Shown here: one piece after another, positions 35,159 through 43,505 of the stretch | Layout: every line of letters starts with the position of its first letter | How positions within the stretch are numbered: position 1 is the stretch's first letter | DNA from: Bradyrhizobium sp. KBS0727 | Lineage (GTDB): Bacteria > Pseudomonadota > Alphaproteobacteria > Rhizobiales > Xanthobacteraceae | NCBI RefSeq assembly: GCF_005937885.2 | Contig: NZ_CP042176.1 | Coordinates: 7,063,501 to 7,127,500, forward strand | DNA: 64,000 bases | Direction of reading: 5' to 3' | Position numbers and translations under genes: made by a program | Notes under the pieces: generated by a model | Databases searched by the model: none | What the model saw: only the letters and a program-made list of their open reading frames with translations | Told to the model about the DNA's origin: nothing

Positions 35159-35829
35159 GGCGTATCACGCAGAAGGTATCCGACGCCACGGATGCCGTTG
35201 ATCGTTACCCCGGCGTCTGCATCTGCGAGCTTGCGGCGCAGTCGCGAGATGTGGGAGTCGAGCGCATTGGGCTGAACCTCGTCGTCAAGGCCAAAGACCG
35301 CTTCCATCAGGGAAGCCCGCTGCACCATTCGTCCCATGCGACGCATCAGGGCTTCCAGCACCAGCAACTCGCGACGCGGCATTTCCAGCGCCTTTCCCTC
35401 GATACTCGCCTCGCGATGCGTAAAGTCGAACGAGATGCGCCCGACCCGCACAATATCGGATTGCATACCAGCCGGCCGACGCAAGAGAGCCCGCAACCGG
35501 GCCAGCAGTTCCTCGAAGGCAAACGGCTTGGCGAGATAATCGTCCGCACCGTTGTCGAGGCCGGCAACCCGGTCGGCGAGATCACCGCGGGCGGTCAGCA
35601 CGAGCACCGGCACGACGTTGCCGCTGGCGCGCAGTTTCGGAATAAGAGACAGACCATCGCCGTCCGACAACTGACGATCCAGCACCACGACATCGTAGTT
35701 GCCATCCGCGGCGATTACTTCAGCCTCGGACAGGTTGAGTGCGTGATCGACGATCATATCATGCCGCGTCAGGGCGGCACGCAGGGCAGCGACCATTTCC
35801 AGGTGGTCTTCCACCAACAATACGCGCAT
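35155..35829 (-). CDS. OmpR-family response regulator
   Basis: A 224-residue regulator with a receiver domain (acidic pocket EDH at 7-9, phospho-acceptor Asp51 in VVVLDRQLSDGDG, Lys in AKPFAFEEL) and a C-terminal winged helix with the transactivation loop and recognition helix NALDSHISRLRRKL. It is translated with the sensor kinase gene downstream through an ATGA overlap. It is divergent from the PmtA-like, DedA, PlcP-like and Agt-like genes, making them its first candidate targets. Confidence 0.93.
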   Translation of the reverse strand: MRVLLVEDHLEMVAALRAALTRHDMIVDHALNLSEAEVIAADGNYDVVVLDRQLSDGDGLSLIPKLRASGNVVPVLVLTARGDLADRVAGLDNGADDYLAKPFAFEELLARLRALLRRPAGMQSDIVRVGRISFDFTHREASIEGKALEMPRRELLVLEALMRRMGRMVQRASLMEAVFGLDDEVQPNALDSHISRLRRKLADADAGVTINGIRGVGYLLRDTP

Positions 35830-36175
35830 CAGCTAGATCCCCCGCCTCGCCACACCCGGCTCTTCCGTCTTACGCAATCCATTCTATCGACCTTCCATTG
35901 CGGCAACCTTGCACCGGAACTCCGCGGACGCCGTGCCAATTATTTTCTTCAGAGCGCATGCGCGACAGGTTCCCGCAATCTAGCCATGAGACACAGCGCC
36001 CCGTCGGCCGGACCGGGCGATTTCCACCCTGTCACCGATCGGTATCGCTCTACGGCTCGGCCGTATGCCCTCTTCCACAGCAAATGCGAATGCGCCACCT
36101 GAAAGAGACAAATGATTTTGAGATCGAACGACGACCCTGAACCCGGCCGCGCCCTCATCGCGATGGATAACCGAT
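35830..36175. other. Divergent intergenic region of the lipid cassette
   Basis: This 346-nt gap separates the regulator operon from the methyltransferase gene. I see no tandem CTGTCAT-type Pho box, only isolated half-sites (CCTGTCAC near 36026), and a short palindrome GCGCATGCGC at 35954-35963. No gene is supported here. The promoters of both directions must lie within it. Confidence 0.5.
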
Positions 36176-36757
36176 ATGCCGGCCGCTGACATTCTGCCGT
36201 TCCTGCTTTCCTGGATTCGCAATCCACTGCGGGTCGCCGCGGTGGCGCCATCGGGCACCGCCGTTGCAACACTCATGACGCAGGAGATCACGGCGAAAAC
36301 GGGGCCCGTCATCGAACTTGGCCCAGGCACCGGTCCCTTCACATATGCGCTGCTGGAGCGCGGTGTGCGGGAGCAGGATTTGACGTTGGTTGAATTTGCC
36401 TCCGATTTCGTTCGGTTGTTGCACGCACGCTTCCCGCACGCCCGCGTGTTCTGGATGGACGCTACCTGGCTGGAGAAGTACCGGCTGTTCGAGAACGCAC
36501 CGGCCGGCGCTGTGGTCAGCGGCCTCGGGCTGCTCACGATGCCGCCCCACAAGGTTGTCGCCATCCTGAGCGGCGCGTTCAGCTACCTGCGTCCGGAAGG
36601 CGCCTTCTATCAGATCACCTACGGTCCGCGCTGCCCGATCGCAGACAGCATTCTCGATGACCTCGATCTCCAGGCAACCTGCATCGGCCACACATTGCTC
36701 AATGTGCCTCCGGCCTCCGTGTACCGCATCACCAGGCGCAAGCCGACCACAACCTGA
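36176..36757 (+). CDS. SAM-dependent methyltransferase, rhizobial PmtA (phospholipid N-methyltransferase)-like
   Basis: A 193-residue class I methyltransferase. The N-terminus ILPFLLSWIRNPLRVAAVAP and the SAM motif VIELGPGTGPFTYALLERG near residues 45-63 are typical of the rhizobial phosphatidylethanolamine N-methyltransferases and their relatives, which methylate membrane lipid head groups towards phosphatidylcholine. The absence of membrane helices and the size agree. It starts the + strand run that continues with the DedA-family gene 6 nt later. Methylation of an ornithine lipid or of another amine is possible. Confidence 0.75.
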   Translation: MPAADILPFLLSWIRNPLRVAAVAPSGTAVATLMTQEITAKTGPVIELGPGTGPFTYALLERGVREQDLTLVEFASDFVRLLHARFPHARVFWMDATWLEKYRLFENAPAGAVVSGLGLLTMPPHKVVAILSGAFSYLRPEGAFYQITYGPRCPIADSILDDLDLQATCIGHTLLNVPPASVYRITRRKPTTT

Positions 36758-36763
36758 GGCATT

Positions 36764-37405
36764 ATGGAAAATTCGAGCACCATCGCAACACTGCTGAGCT
36801 TCGGCCTCGCGGGAATCGGCTGCCTGGCCATCGTCGAGAAATTCGTTCCGCTGTTTCCGTCCTACGTCCTGCTGATGTTTCTCGGAATGACCGTCTCCGA
36901 TAGCACAACTCTCACCATGACGATCATGGTGACCACAGTCGGATCAGTCATCGGAGCCGTCGGCTGGTACGGACTTGGCAGGGCTCTGGGATCACAGCGA
37001 ATCGAGAATTTGGTCGCTCGCTACGGGAAATTTATTTTCCTCCGACCCTCGCTCTATGGACAACTAACGAGCGCCTACCGCAGCAATCACTTTTGGGTAA
37101 CGCTGATCGGCCAGACCCTTCCGACCGTGCGGATCTATTTGGCTTTGCCGGCTGGCGTGCTCAAGCTCGAGCCCCGGGCATTTCTCGCCGCCACGTCGCT
37201 CGGCACGCTGACCTGGAACACGCCATTCCTGAGCCTCGGATACGCATTGCGCGGCAGCAGTCACGATCCGGTCAGCATCGGCTTTTGGGTGGCGGTAACC
37301 CTCATTGCGGCAGAATTCGCCATCCTCCTGGGATTTCGCTTTTGCAAAAGGCCCGTCGCGGTTTCTTCCGGGATAGCTGCGGGCGAACGCAAGAGCAGCA
37401 TCTGA
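36764..37405 (+). CDS. DedA-family (SNARE-associated) membrane protein
   Basis: A 213-residue integral membrane protein with four to five hydrophobic segments and the DedA pattern: an early acidic residue in AIVEKFVPLFPSYVLLMFLG, the basic and glycine segment GWYGLGRALG near 70, and the conserved RPSLYG and TLPTVRIYLALPAGVLKLEPRAFL region near 95-150. DedA proteins act as lipid carriers (undecaprenyl phosphate or phospholipid scramblases) and support membrane homeostasis. It follows the PmtA-like gene by 6 nt, which fits a lipid-directed operon. Confidence 0.82.
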   Translation: MENSSTIATLLSFGLAGIGCLAIVEKFVPLFPSYVLLMFLGMTVSDSTTLTMTIMVTTVGSVIGAVGWYGLGRALGSQRIENLVARYGKFIFLRPSLYGQLTSAYRSNHFWVTLIGQTLPTVRIYLALPAGVLKLEPRAFLAATSLGTLTWNTPFLSLGYALRGSSHDPVSIGFWVAVTLIAAEFAILLGFRFCKRPVAVSSGIAAGERKSSI

Positions 37406-37478
37406 ACGTCACTGAAATTGATCGGGCCCGACATCGCATGCTCGATCGCACTGATCCCATCCCTGCGGAGTAGTTTGC

Positions 37479-38636
37479 ATGAGAGCTTCCTTATCCCGCT
37501 TGAGGCCCAGCGCTGACGCTCTTGAGCGCACAGCGGCCACAGCCATGGTTCTTTTTTCGAGCTACAAGCTTGCGCCCTTTCTCGCTGATGGCCAGCGCCG
37601 GGGGGCCGGTTTCACATTCGTCCTCTTGATCGCGAGTATTTGCTGGCTGCGCTCGGCTCTCAAGAGGCAAGCCAGCCGCGACGCAACCAAGGCCATTATC
37701 AGCTTCGCAGCATTGACCGCGACGATGGTCCGGCGCGACAAGGTTGGTGAATACCCCGGCAATGGCTGCAATGAGTTCGCGAGCAGGAATGCCGCCGTCG
37801 ATACAGGCAAGGCGCCGCCATCAAAGGAAGCCCAATCCCAGGCCGTCACCAAAATCAGAACTCTTTTTATCTCCGACGTACATCTCGGCACCAAGGGATG
37901 CCAGGCCGACCTGCTGATCGAATTTCTTGGCAGCTACGATGCCGCCACCGTATTTCTCGTCGGTGACATCGTCGATGGCTGGTACCTGAAGTCGAACTGG
38001 TACTGGCCGGAGATGCACAATGATGTCCTGCAAAAGCTGTTACGCATGGCGAATGAAGGAACGCGCCTCGTCTACGTTCCCGGCAACCACGATGAATTCC
38101 TGCGCGATCATGTCGGTTCAACGTTCGGCGGCATCGAAATAGTCGCGCACGCGATCCACAAGGGCGCTGACGGCCGGGACTATCTGGTCATCCATGGCGA
38201 TCAGTTTGATCTCGTCGTCAACCACGCGCGCTGGCTCGCCGTTCTCGGGGATTGGGCTTATCGGGCCGCGCTGACTTGCAACAGGCATCTCAATTTCGTG
38301 CGCCGCCACCTGGGCTTCACCTATTGGTCGCTGTCTGCCTGGGCGAAACTGAACGTCAAGAACGCCGTCAACTATATCGGCCGCTTCGAGGAGATGCTGT
38401 CAGCCGAGGCGCATCGGCAGGATGCCCAGGGGGTGATCTGCGGTCATATCCACCATGCCGTCATGCACGACGACTTCGGCGTGCGCTATATCAACGCGGG
38501 GGACTGGGTGGAATCCTGCTCGGCCGTGGTCGAGCATGACGATGGCCGCTTCGAGATCCTGCGATGGGTCGGGCCGCGGTTGCATCCCCTGACAATCGAG
38601 ACGCCGTCGAGCCCTCCGGCAAAGGTCGCGGCATAA
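37479..38636 (+). CDS. plcP: PlcP-like calcineurin-type phosphoesterase (phospholipase C)
   Basis: A 385-residue protein. The metallophosphoesterase domain (about 127-365) has all motifs: SDVHLG at 132-137, GDIVDG near 164, PGNHDE near 204, HGDQFD near 242 and GHIHH near 325. It resembles LpxH-type proteins and especially PlcP of rhizobia, which removes phospholipid head groups to diacylglycerol under phosphate shortage. The next gene, sharing one base (TAATG), is a GT4 glycosyltransferase as in known plcP-agt pairs. Odd: an N-terminal extension of about 125 residues with one hydrophobic segment (FTFVLLIASICWLRSAL). GGAG precedes the ATG; a later internal start is possible. UDP-diacylglucosamine hydrolase is the alternative role. 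Confidence 0.75.
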   Translation: MRASLSRLRPSADALERTAATAMVLFSSYKLAPFLADGQRRGAGFTFVLLIASICWLRSALKRQASRDATKAIISFAALTATMVRRDKVGEYPGNGCNEFASRNAAVDTGKAPPSKEAQSQAVTKIRTLFISDVHLGTKGCQADLLIEFLGSYDAATVFLVGDIVDGWYLKSNWYWPEMHNDVLQKLLRMANEGTRLVYVPGNHDEFLRDHVGSTFGGIEIVAHAIHKGADGRDYLVIHGDQFDLVVNHARWLAVLGDWAYRAALTCNRHLNFVRRHLGFTYWSLSAWAKLNVKNAVNYIGRFEEMLSAEAHRQDAQGVICGHIHHAVMHDDFGVRYINAGDWVESCSAVVEHDDGRFEILRWVGPRLHPLTIETPSSPPAKVAA

Positions 38637-39640
38637 TGCGCGTGCTGGTCGCGACCGATGCTTGGCGTCCTCAGGTAAACGGGGTCGTTCGCTCGCTGGA
38701 AAATCTGGCGACTGAGGCGCCTTCATTCGGCGCCGATATCACCCTCCTGACACCCCAGGATTTTCCAACGGTGCCGTTGCCCGGCTATCGCGAAATACAG
38801 CTTGCCTTGCCGTCGCCCGGCACCGTCAAACGCGCCATCGCCGCGGCGCGACCCGATTCGGTGCACATCGCAACCGAAGGTCCCATTGGTTGGGTCACCC
38901 GGTCTGTGTGCCGGAGAGAAGGCTATCCCTTTACGACGAGCTACCACACCCGCTTTCCAGAATATCTTGCAGCTCGGCTGCCCGTGCCGCTGGCGTGGAG
39001 CTACTCTGCATTGCGACGCTTTCACAACAGCGGCGCCGGCATCATGGTCGGCACGCCGACGCTTGAGCGCGACCTAAGGGCTCGGGGATTTTGCAAGCTC
39101 ATGCGGTGGTCGCCGGGCGTCGACGCCGACGTTTTCCGCCCGCGCCCTGATCGTCCGCTCGCATTCCCCAAGCCGGTTTTTTTGTTTGTCGGCCGCGTTT
39201 CCATTGAGAAAAATATCGCGGCCTTTCTGGCGCTGGATCTGCCCGGCTCGATGGTCGTTGTTGGCGACGGGCCGTTACGCGCGAAGCTGGAAACAGAGTT
39301 TCCGAACGCCCATTTTCTCGGCGTCCGGAGTGGGGAAGCGCTTGCCGAAGTCTATGCATCAGCTGATGTCTTCGTCTTTCCAAGCCTTACCGATACTTTC
39401 GGTATTGTTCTGCTCGAAGCTTTGGCCTGCGGCCTGCCGGTTGCAGCATTTCCGGTCATGGGGCCGCTCGACGTGATCGACCGGTCAGGATGCGGCCGCC
39501 TCGACATGAATCTGCAACGCGCCGCTATCGGCGCATTGGATATCTCGCGCCAACAATGCCGCGCCTATGCGCTGAATTTTACGTGGCGGGAAAGCGCCCG
39601 CCAGTTTCTCGATAACATCCGACACGCGCATGGCATGTGA
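38636..39640 (+). CDS. agt: GT4 glycosyltransferase, Agt-like (diacylglycerol glycosyltransferase)
   Basis: A 334-residue glycosyltransferase of family 4. The N-terminal domain has TDAWRPQVNGVVRSLENLA and HIATEGPIGW, the donor domain has FVGRVSIEKN near 180 and the E-x7-E motif in TDTFGIVLLEALACGLPV near 260. In rhizobia and other bacteria the gene beside plcP encodes an enzyme that puts sugar on diacylglycerol to make phosphorus-free glycolipids. The start ATG at 38636 shares a base with the TAA of the phosphoesterase gene; an in-frame upstream start at 38564 lies within that gene. Mannosyltransferases of the MgtA type are the close alternative. Confidence 0.78.
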   Translation: MRVLVATDAWRPQVNGVVRSLENLATEAPSFGADITLLTPQDFPTVPLPGYREIQLALPSPGTVKRAIAAARPDSVHIATEGPIGWVTRSVCRREGYPFTTSYHTRFPEYLAARLPVPLAWSYSALRRFHNSGAGIMVGTPTLERDLRARGFCKLMRWSPGVDADVFRPRPDRPLAFPKPVFLFVGRVSIEKNIAAFLALDLPGSMVVVGDGPLRAKLETEFPNAHFLGVRSGEALAEVYASADVFVFPSLTDTFGIVLLEALACGLPVAAFPVMGPLDVIDRSGCGRLDMNLQRAAIGALDISRQQCRAYALNFTWRESARQFLDNIRHAHGM

Positions 39641-39680
39641 TCGCTCGCCTCCGTACGTGCCCGTTTTTGGAGTTTCCTTA

Positions 39681-39699
39681 AACTGCGGCGCGCGCAGTT
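39681..39699 (+). terminator. Hairpin after the glycosyltransferase gene
   Basis: AACTGCG and CGCAGTT form perfect 7-bp arms around GCGCG, 40 nt after the stop. There is no clear T tract, so its role as terminator is uncertain. Confidence 0.35.
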
Positions 39700-39769
39700 A
39701 GATCATCCCGTTGCTCTTGAAACGTGGCTGGCAAAGGCCCCATTTATGGAGCGTTTCGAGGTAGGACGT

Positions 39770-39846
39770 TGGCGATCCCGGGATGACTCGAACATCCGAC
39801 CTACGGTTTAGGAAACCGTCGCTCTATCCGGCTGAGCTACGGGACC
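39770..39846 (-). tRNA. tRNA-Arg (anticodon CCT)
   Basis: A complete 77-nt cloverleaf on the - strand. The acceptor stem pairs GGTCCCG with CGGGATC (one G-T), the D-arm is GCTC/GAGC, the anticodon stem ACGGT/ACCGT holds loop TTCCTAA with anticodon CCT, the T-arm is GGATG TTCGAGT CATCC, and the 3' GCCA is encoded. A copy of its 3' 50 nt lies at 33599-33648 in the same orientation, which marks the gene as a likely integration site. Confidence 0.96.
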
Positions 39847-39963
39847 GCGAACCCGGCCAAAGCACGGGTATCGCGAATTCCATACCAGAGCGGCGGCCTG
39901 ATCGCCAGCCTCTGACGTCAGGTCCGCCTCCCCGGTATTTGCCCGCATTATCTGGCCGTATCG

Positions 39964-41568
39964 TCAGACCAGCCCGACGAACCGCAGCATATCCCATAGG
40001 GTAATGGTATCGGCACCGGGTTTGACAACGGACGTCCACGTCCCCGGGGCGACGTTGAAACCGGATTCGGGATCATCATCGAGAATCGCAAACAGCACCT
40101 CGAGCACGATCCGTCCTCCAACCGGCCCCAACTGGGTTCCTGCATCCGAATCCTTGTCGATCACCGTCTTGCCGTCTTTCACCTTGGTCGCGTAACTGCC
40201 GTCCGCCTTGGCGAGGTTGGCCTGCCCTTCAGCCAGCAAATACAGCCACAGCGGCGTGTGGGCTTCGAGGGCCTTCGCATCGGCAGCCGGCATCCCCGGC
40301 ATGTCCTTGAACGCGAGCAGCCCCTCGCCGAACTTCAGCGGCGGATGCTTGGCGACGCCGAGCACCCCGGCGATGTCCTGTCCGGACGGCAGGTTGAAAT
40401 TATAGCCGCGCTTGAGGTTGCGGGCGGCCAGCGAGCGGAACGGGGCCGGCGCCGATCCAGCGATACGCGGCGGCAGCATCGCCAGCGGATCCACCAGGCT
40501 AGTGTCGATCTTGTAGGCATATTGCAGGCGGTGCTTGTCCGCCGGAACGTCCTGCCCGCCGACCTGCGACGGATTGCTGCCCTTGGTCCCAGGCGCCAGC
40601 TGATCGGTAACGAATAGCGACCAGTCGATCCTGTGGTCTTCCGGCAAGTCGCCGAAGCCGACGAGACTTTCGGCGGAATCGTCCGAACCGTTGAATATCT
40701 TTTGTTGAAAACCCTGGTTCAGCCGATAGGCATTGCGGATTCCCGAATGTCCGAAGCGGTAGGCCGCGCCGGTAAATTCCATTGGCAGGGCGTTGCGCAT
40801 GACGCCCTTCTTGTAGAGCTTGTATGCGGTGTCGCGGTTCGTCTTATGGGCCTGCACAAACGGATCGTAAACCGACTTGTGGACCACCCGTTTGAGGAAA
40901 TCCGTGACGACGATCTTCTGGTAGGTGAAGCGCACCTCGCGCTGCGCGGCGCGGAACAGCGCATTTCCCGACAAGCCCTGCTGTTTGAAATGCGCGATCA
41001 TCGCGTTGTGAAATTGAAGAAACGCCAGTTGAAGCTGGCAGACGATGGAATTCTCATCGTTGCGCGGGTCGCCGATGATGGCCCTGTGGCTTAGCGGATC
41101 ATCGGGCTTGAAGCGCATGGCCGAGCGAGGCAAATCGAACGGCTTGTCCTGATTGGTGGCAAGACGCCCGTCCTCGTCGTACATGTAAGGCGCCGAGGTG
41201 GGACTGAGGCCATAGAGGCAGTCCATGTCGAGGCGCGGCGTGCGCTCGTCGTCAGGGAAACTCGAAAGTCCGGGCGTTATCGTTTCGAGCGTGGACCGGG
41301 TATCGAAGGTCAGGTCGTGGTCGACGAATTGACCGAAGTAAGTATAGCCGGCTGGGACATAGGGGTTTTCCTCATCGTCCGGGGTATCGCTGGCATCATC
41401 GAGCCCCTGATCGATCGCGTCGGCAATAATGCCGATCACCGTATCGGGGTCGGATAGCTTGAGCGGCTTGTAGTCCGTGTCTTTCTTCAGCAACCTGGAA
41501 AAGTTACTCTCTTGAGAGCCTTGGCCGCCGTGGCCGCCTTGCAACTGAACATCGATCATGGCCGACAT
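39964..41568 (-). CDS. Animal-type haem peroxidase (peroxidase-cyclooxygenase superfamily)
   Basis: A 534-residue bacterial member of the animal haem peroxidase superfamily. The distal site GQFVDHDLTF carries His84 flanked by Asp83 and Asp85, the aspartates typical of covalent haem attachment and calcium binding. The proximal segment AAYRFGHSGIRN carries His274, and a catalytic arginine segment (QREVRFTYQKIV) lies between. There is no clear signal peptide; the N-terminus is Gly/Gln-rich, so secretion by a non-Sec route is possible. Such enzymes make hypohalous acids or oxidise phenols. It stands alone between the tRNA gene and a small lipoprotein-like gene. Confidence 0.85.
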   Translation of the reverse strand: MSAMIDVQLQGGHGGQGSQESNFSRLLKKDTDYKPLKLSDPDTVIGIIADAIDQGLDDASDTPDDEENPYVPAGYTYFGQFVDHDLTFDTRSTLETITPGLSSFPDDERTPRLDMDCLYGLSPTSAPYMYDEDGRLATNQDKPFDLPRSAMRFKPDDPLSHRAIIGDPRNDENSIVCQLQLAFLQFHNAMIAHFKQQGLSGNALFRAAQREVRFTYQKIVVTDFLKRVVHKSVYDPFVQAHKTNRDTAYKLYKKGVMRNALPMEFTGAAYRFGHSGIRNAYRLNQGFQQKIFNGSDDSAESLVGFGDLPEDHRIDWSLFVTDQLAPGTKGSNPSQVGGQDVPADKHRLQYAYKIDTSLVDPLAMLPPRIAGSAPAPFRSLAARNLKRGYNFNLPSGQDIAGVLGVAKHPPLKFGEGLLAFKDMPGMPAADAKALEAHTPLWLYLLAEGQANLAKADGSYATKVKDGKTVIDKDSDAGTQLGPVGGRIVLEVLFAILDDDPESGFNVAPGTWTSVVKPGADTITLWDMLRFVGLV

Positions 41569-41811
41569 GTCCGCTACCTCTCACTTGATATCCTGTTTCA
41601 CCAAAAGACAAGAAAGCGATCCGCCGACACTTGAGTGTTGCACCAACTCCTGTGGTTGAAGGTGATTTATTTCACAATCTGGGAGGGATTTTCGCATCCG
41701 GACAGCCGTCGTTGCGGCACCGTCCCGCAAATGGCGCGCGGCTGCACAGCATCCGCTATGCGCCAACCATCTCGACGGCCTTGATCAATCGACGCGCATC
41801 GTGCCCGCGCG

Positions 41812-42324
41812 CTATTTCCCCGCCAGCTTCACCGAGGCAAAAATCCTGGTCAGCGCGGCGGCGTGCTTGTCGAAGGCGGCCGGCGGGCCCCATTGCGCAA
41901 GCTGGATGAAGCGGTTGTTGCCGATGGCGACGGCCCTGATCTTGACGGTTCTGGGCTCGCCGTTATCGGCGATCGCCGAATATACCGATTCCGTCGAGTC
42001 GATGCCTGCAAAGGTGTTGGTGCTTTCCCTGACGCCGGCCTGATCGATCTTCAACCCGTTGCGGGTGAGCGCCTTCAGCGCCTCGGCCTTGACCGCGGCG
42101 ACGTCGGCCTCCTTTTCGACGGTGAGCCAGAAGAAGATCGCGCGATCGGGCGACGCCGTGTCGATGGTGTCATCGGACAGGTTGGGATTCCAGGAATCCG
42201 GCACCTCGATCGAGATCGCGGTTGCACCTTCTTCGGGAATTTTGAAGACGCCGGCCTGCGCCAGGCCCGCCAGAAAAACGGTCAGGAATCCCGCCAAGCC
42301 GATCGCAAACAGAAGCCGCCGCAT
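41812..42324 (-). CDS. Secreted hypothetical protein
   Basis: A 170-residue protein with a signal peptide (MRRLLFAIGLAGFLTVFLAGLAQA) and a mature domain that begins GVFKIPEEGATAISIEVPDSWNP and ends LTRIFASVKLAGK. The VPDSW...IFASVK pattern is like small exported proteins that resemble PsbP/DUF1795-type folds and clear host or lipid ligands, but I cannot assign a function. The ATG at 42324 starts the signal; the longer in-frame reading to 42534 has no coding character. Confidence 0.7.
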   Translation of the reverse strand: MRRLLFAIGLAGFLTVFLAGLAQAGVFKIPEEGATAISIEVPDSWNPNLSDDTIDTASPDRAIFFWLTVEKEADVAAVKAEALKALTRNGLKIDQAGVRESTNTFAGIDSTESVYSAIADNGEPRTVKIRAVAIGNNRFIQLAQWGPPAAFDKHAAALTRIFASVKLAGK

Positions 42325-42749
42325 CGAACCATTCCCACTGAAACTGCCATCGAAATCAGATGCCGCCGACCTGCTGGCGAACGGTGGCGCTTTAGCAGGA
42401 CTGGCGGGCCGTCGCCAAGCGCGCGTCGGTGCGAACCGGATTGACTGATTGTTGCCACAATGTGGCTGCGCTGCTTTCGTCCGCCCAGATCGGCACCATC
42501 GGGCGTCTGCCGCGACAACGTACGTAAGCCGCATCTTTCATCGTTGAATTTACTCAGCAATTTTTGACGTGGCCACATTGTTGTTCCGGCGGTCATATCC
42601 GCGAAACATCCCTGCGGGAAAACAAAATGGTTTCGGGGTGACAAGCCCTGTCAAAATGATGACAATCGACTCACTCAAGTTCCTCTGCAAGTTCCCGCGA
42701 AAACTCGACTTGATTCGACTTACTTAATTCGACTTGGAGAATATCGTCC
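42325..42749. other. Intergenic region with TTCGACTT direct repeats
   Basis: No gene is supported in this 425-nt divergent gap. Near its right end are direct copies of CTCGACTT/TTCGACTT at 42704-42711, 42714-42721 and 42728-42735, just before the GTG start at 42750; they could be regulator half-sites. Confidence 0.5.
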
Positions 42750-43352
42750 GTGATCGCCTCACGACCATCGGCGCTGTTTGTTGCCGCCATTGGAACCTTT
42801 GTCGTGCTGACTCCGGTGCGCGCCCACGCGCAGTGGTGGCGAAGCGCGCCGGCCGATTTCGAGGCCTGCGCCGACGTGGCCGAGAAAGCCAAGACCAAGG
42901 AAGACAGGACGGCGGCGCTCGCCGAGTGCAACGCCAAATTCGCCGGCCGCCGCAAGCCGGGTGGCGGCTACACCTATTACGATTTCATGCAGGACCGGAC
43001 CTTCGATATCGCCGGTCCCAATCCGACGCCGGAAGAGCAGAAGAAGATCGACGAGCAGTATACCATCTATCTCGAGCGGGAGCGGCGCAACAGCATCGCC
43101 GCGGCGCTGATGGCCAAGCAGCAACAGCAGCAAGTGCAGCAGGTCTCGCTGCGGACCGAACAGGAACCCTCGCGCACGGAATCCACAAAGGTACCGGTGC
43201 CAGTGGCGAGCCCGGTCAAACAAGCTGCGCGCATCAAGGCGGCCAACTGCGCCAGGAGTTCGTTCTCCTGCGATTGGCCGCGGCTTTCGGAGAGCATCAA
43301 CGACCTGAAGAAGCTGTTCAGCTCGACGCCGAACAAGCAGAAGAAGTCCTGA
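42750..43352 (+). CDS. Secreted hypothetical protein, Gln-rich
   Basis: A 200-residue protein starting at GTG (42750) after TTGGAGAA. A signal peptide (about residues 1-28, ending VRAHAQ) is followed by a domain with two cysteines (EACADVAEKAKTKEDRTAALAECN), a Gln run (KQQQQQVQQ) near 125 and a C-terminal part with CARSSFSCDW. I do not recognise the family. Localisation in the periplasm is inferred from the signal. Confidence 0.65.
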   Translation: MIASRPSALFVAAIGTFVVLTPVRAHAQWWRSAPADFEACADVAEKAKTKEDRTAALAECNAKFAGRRKPGGGYTYYDFMQDRTFDIAGPNPTPEEQKKIDEQYTIYLERERRNSIAAALMAKQQQQQVQQVSLRTEQEPSRTESTKVPVPVASPVKQAARIKAANCARSSFSCDWPRLSESINDLKKLFSSTPNKQKKS

Positions 43353-43360
43353 CACGCTTT

Positions 43361-43505
43361 GTCATTCCGGGGCGATGCGCAGCATCGAACTACGATGTGC
43401 AATTGCACATCTGAGAATCTCGAGATTCCGGATTCGCTTCGCGCCCCGGAACGACGCCGACAACTTCTGGATTCCGGGTCTGCGCTGCGCGCATCCCGGA
43501 ATGAC
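43361..43505. repeat. Palindromic intergenic repeat, family A copy 2
   Basis: Starts GTCATTCCGGGGCGATGCGC and ends CATCCCGGAATGAC. It contains ATGTGCAATTGCACAT and GAATCTCGAGATTC palindromes, and is longer than the other copies because it carries a second CCGGAATGAC-type end unit. Confidence 0.85.

Noticed and set aside
35830..36175. Pho box upstream of the lipid cassette
   Set aside because: Only single CTGTCA-like half-sites are present; the tandem 7-bp repeats with 4-nt spacing are not found.
33650..39769. Integrase gene inside the tRNA-bounded segment
   Set aside because: All substantial open frames there are assigned to regulators and lipid-type enzymes; none shows tyrosine or serine recombinase motifs.
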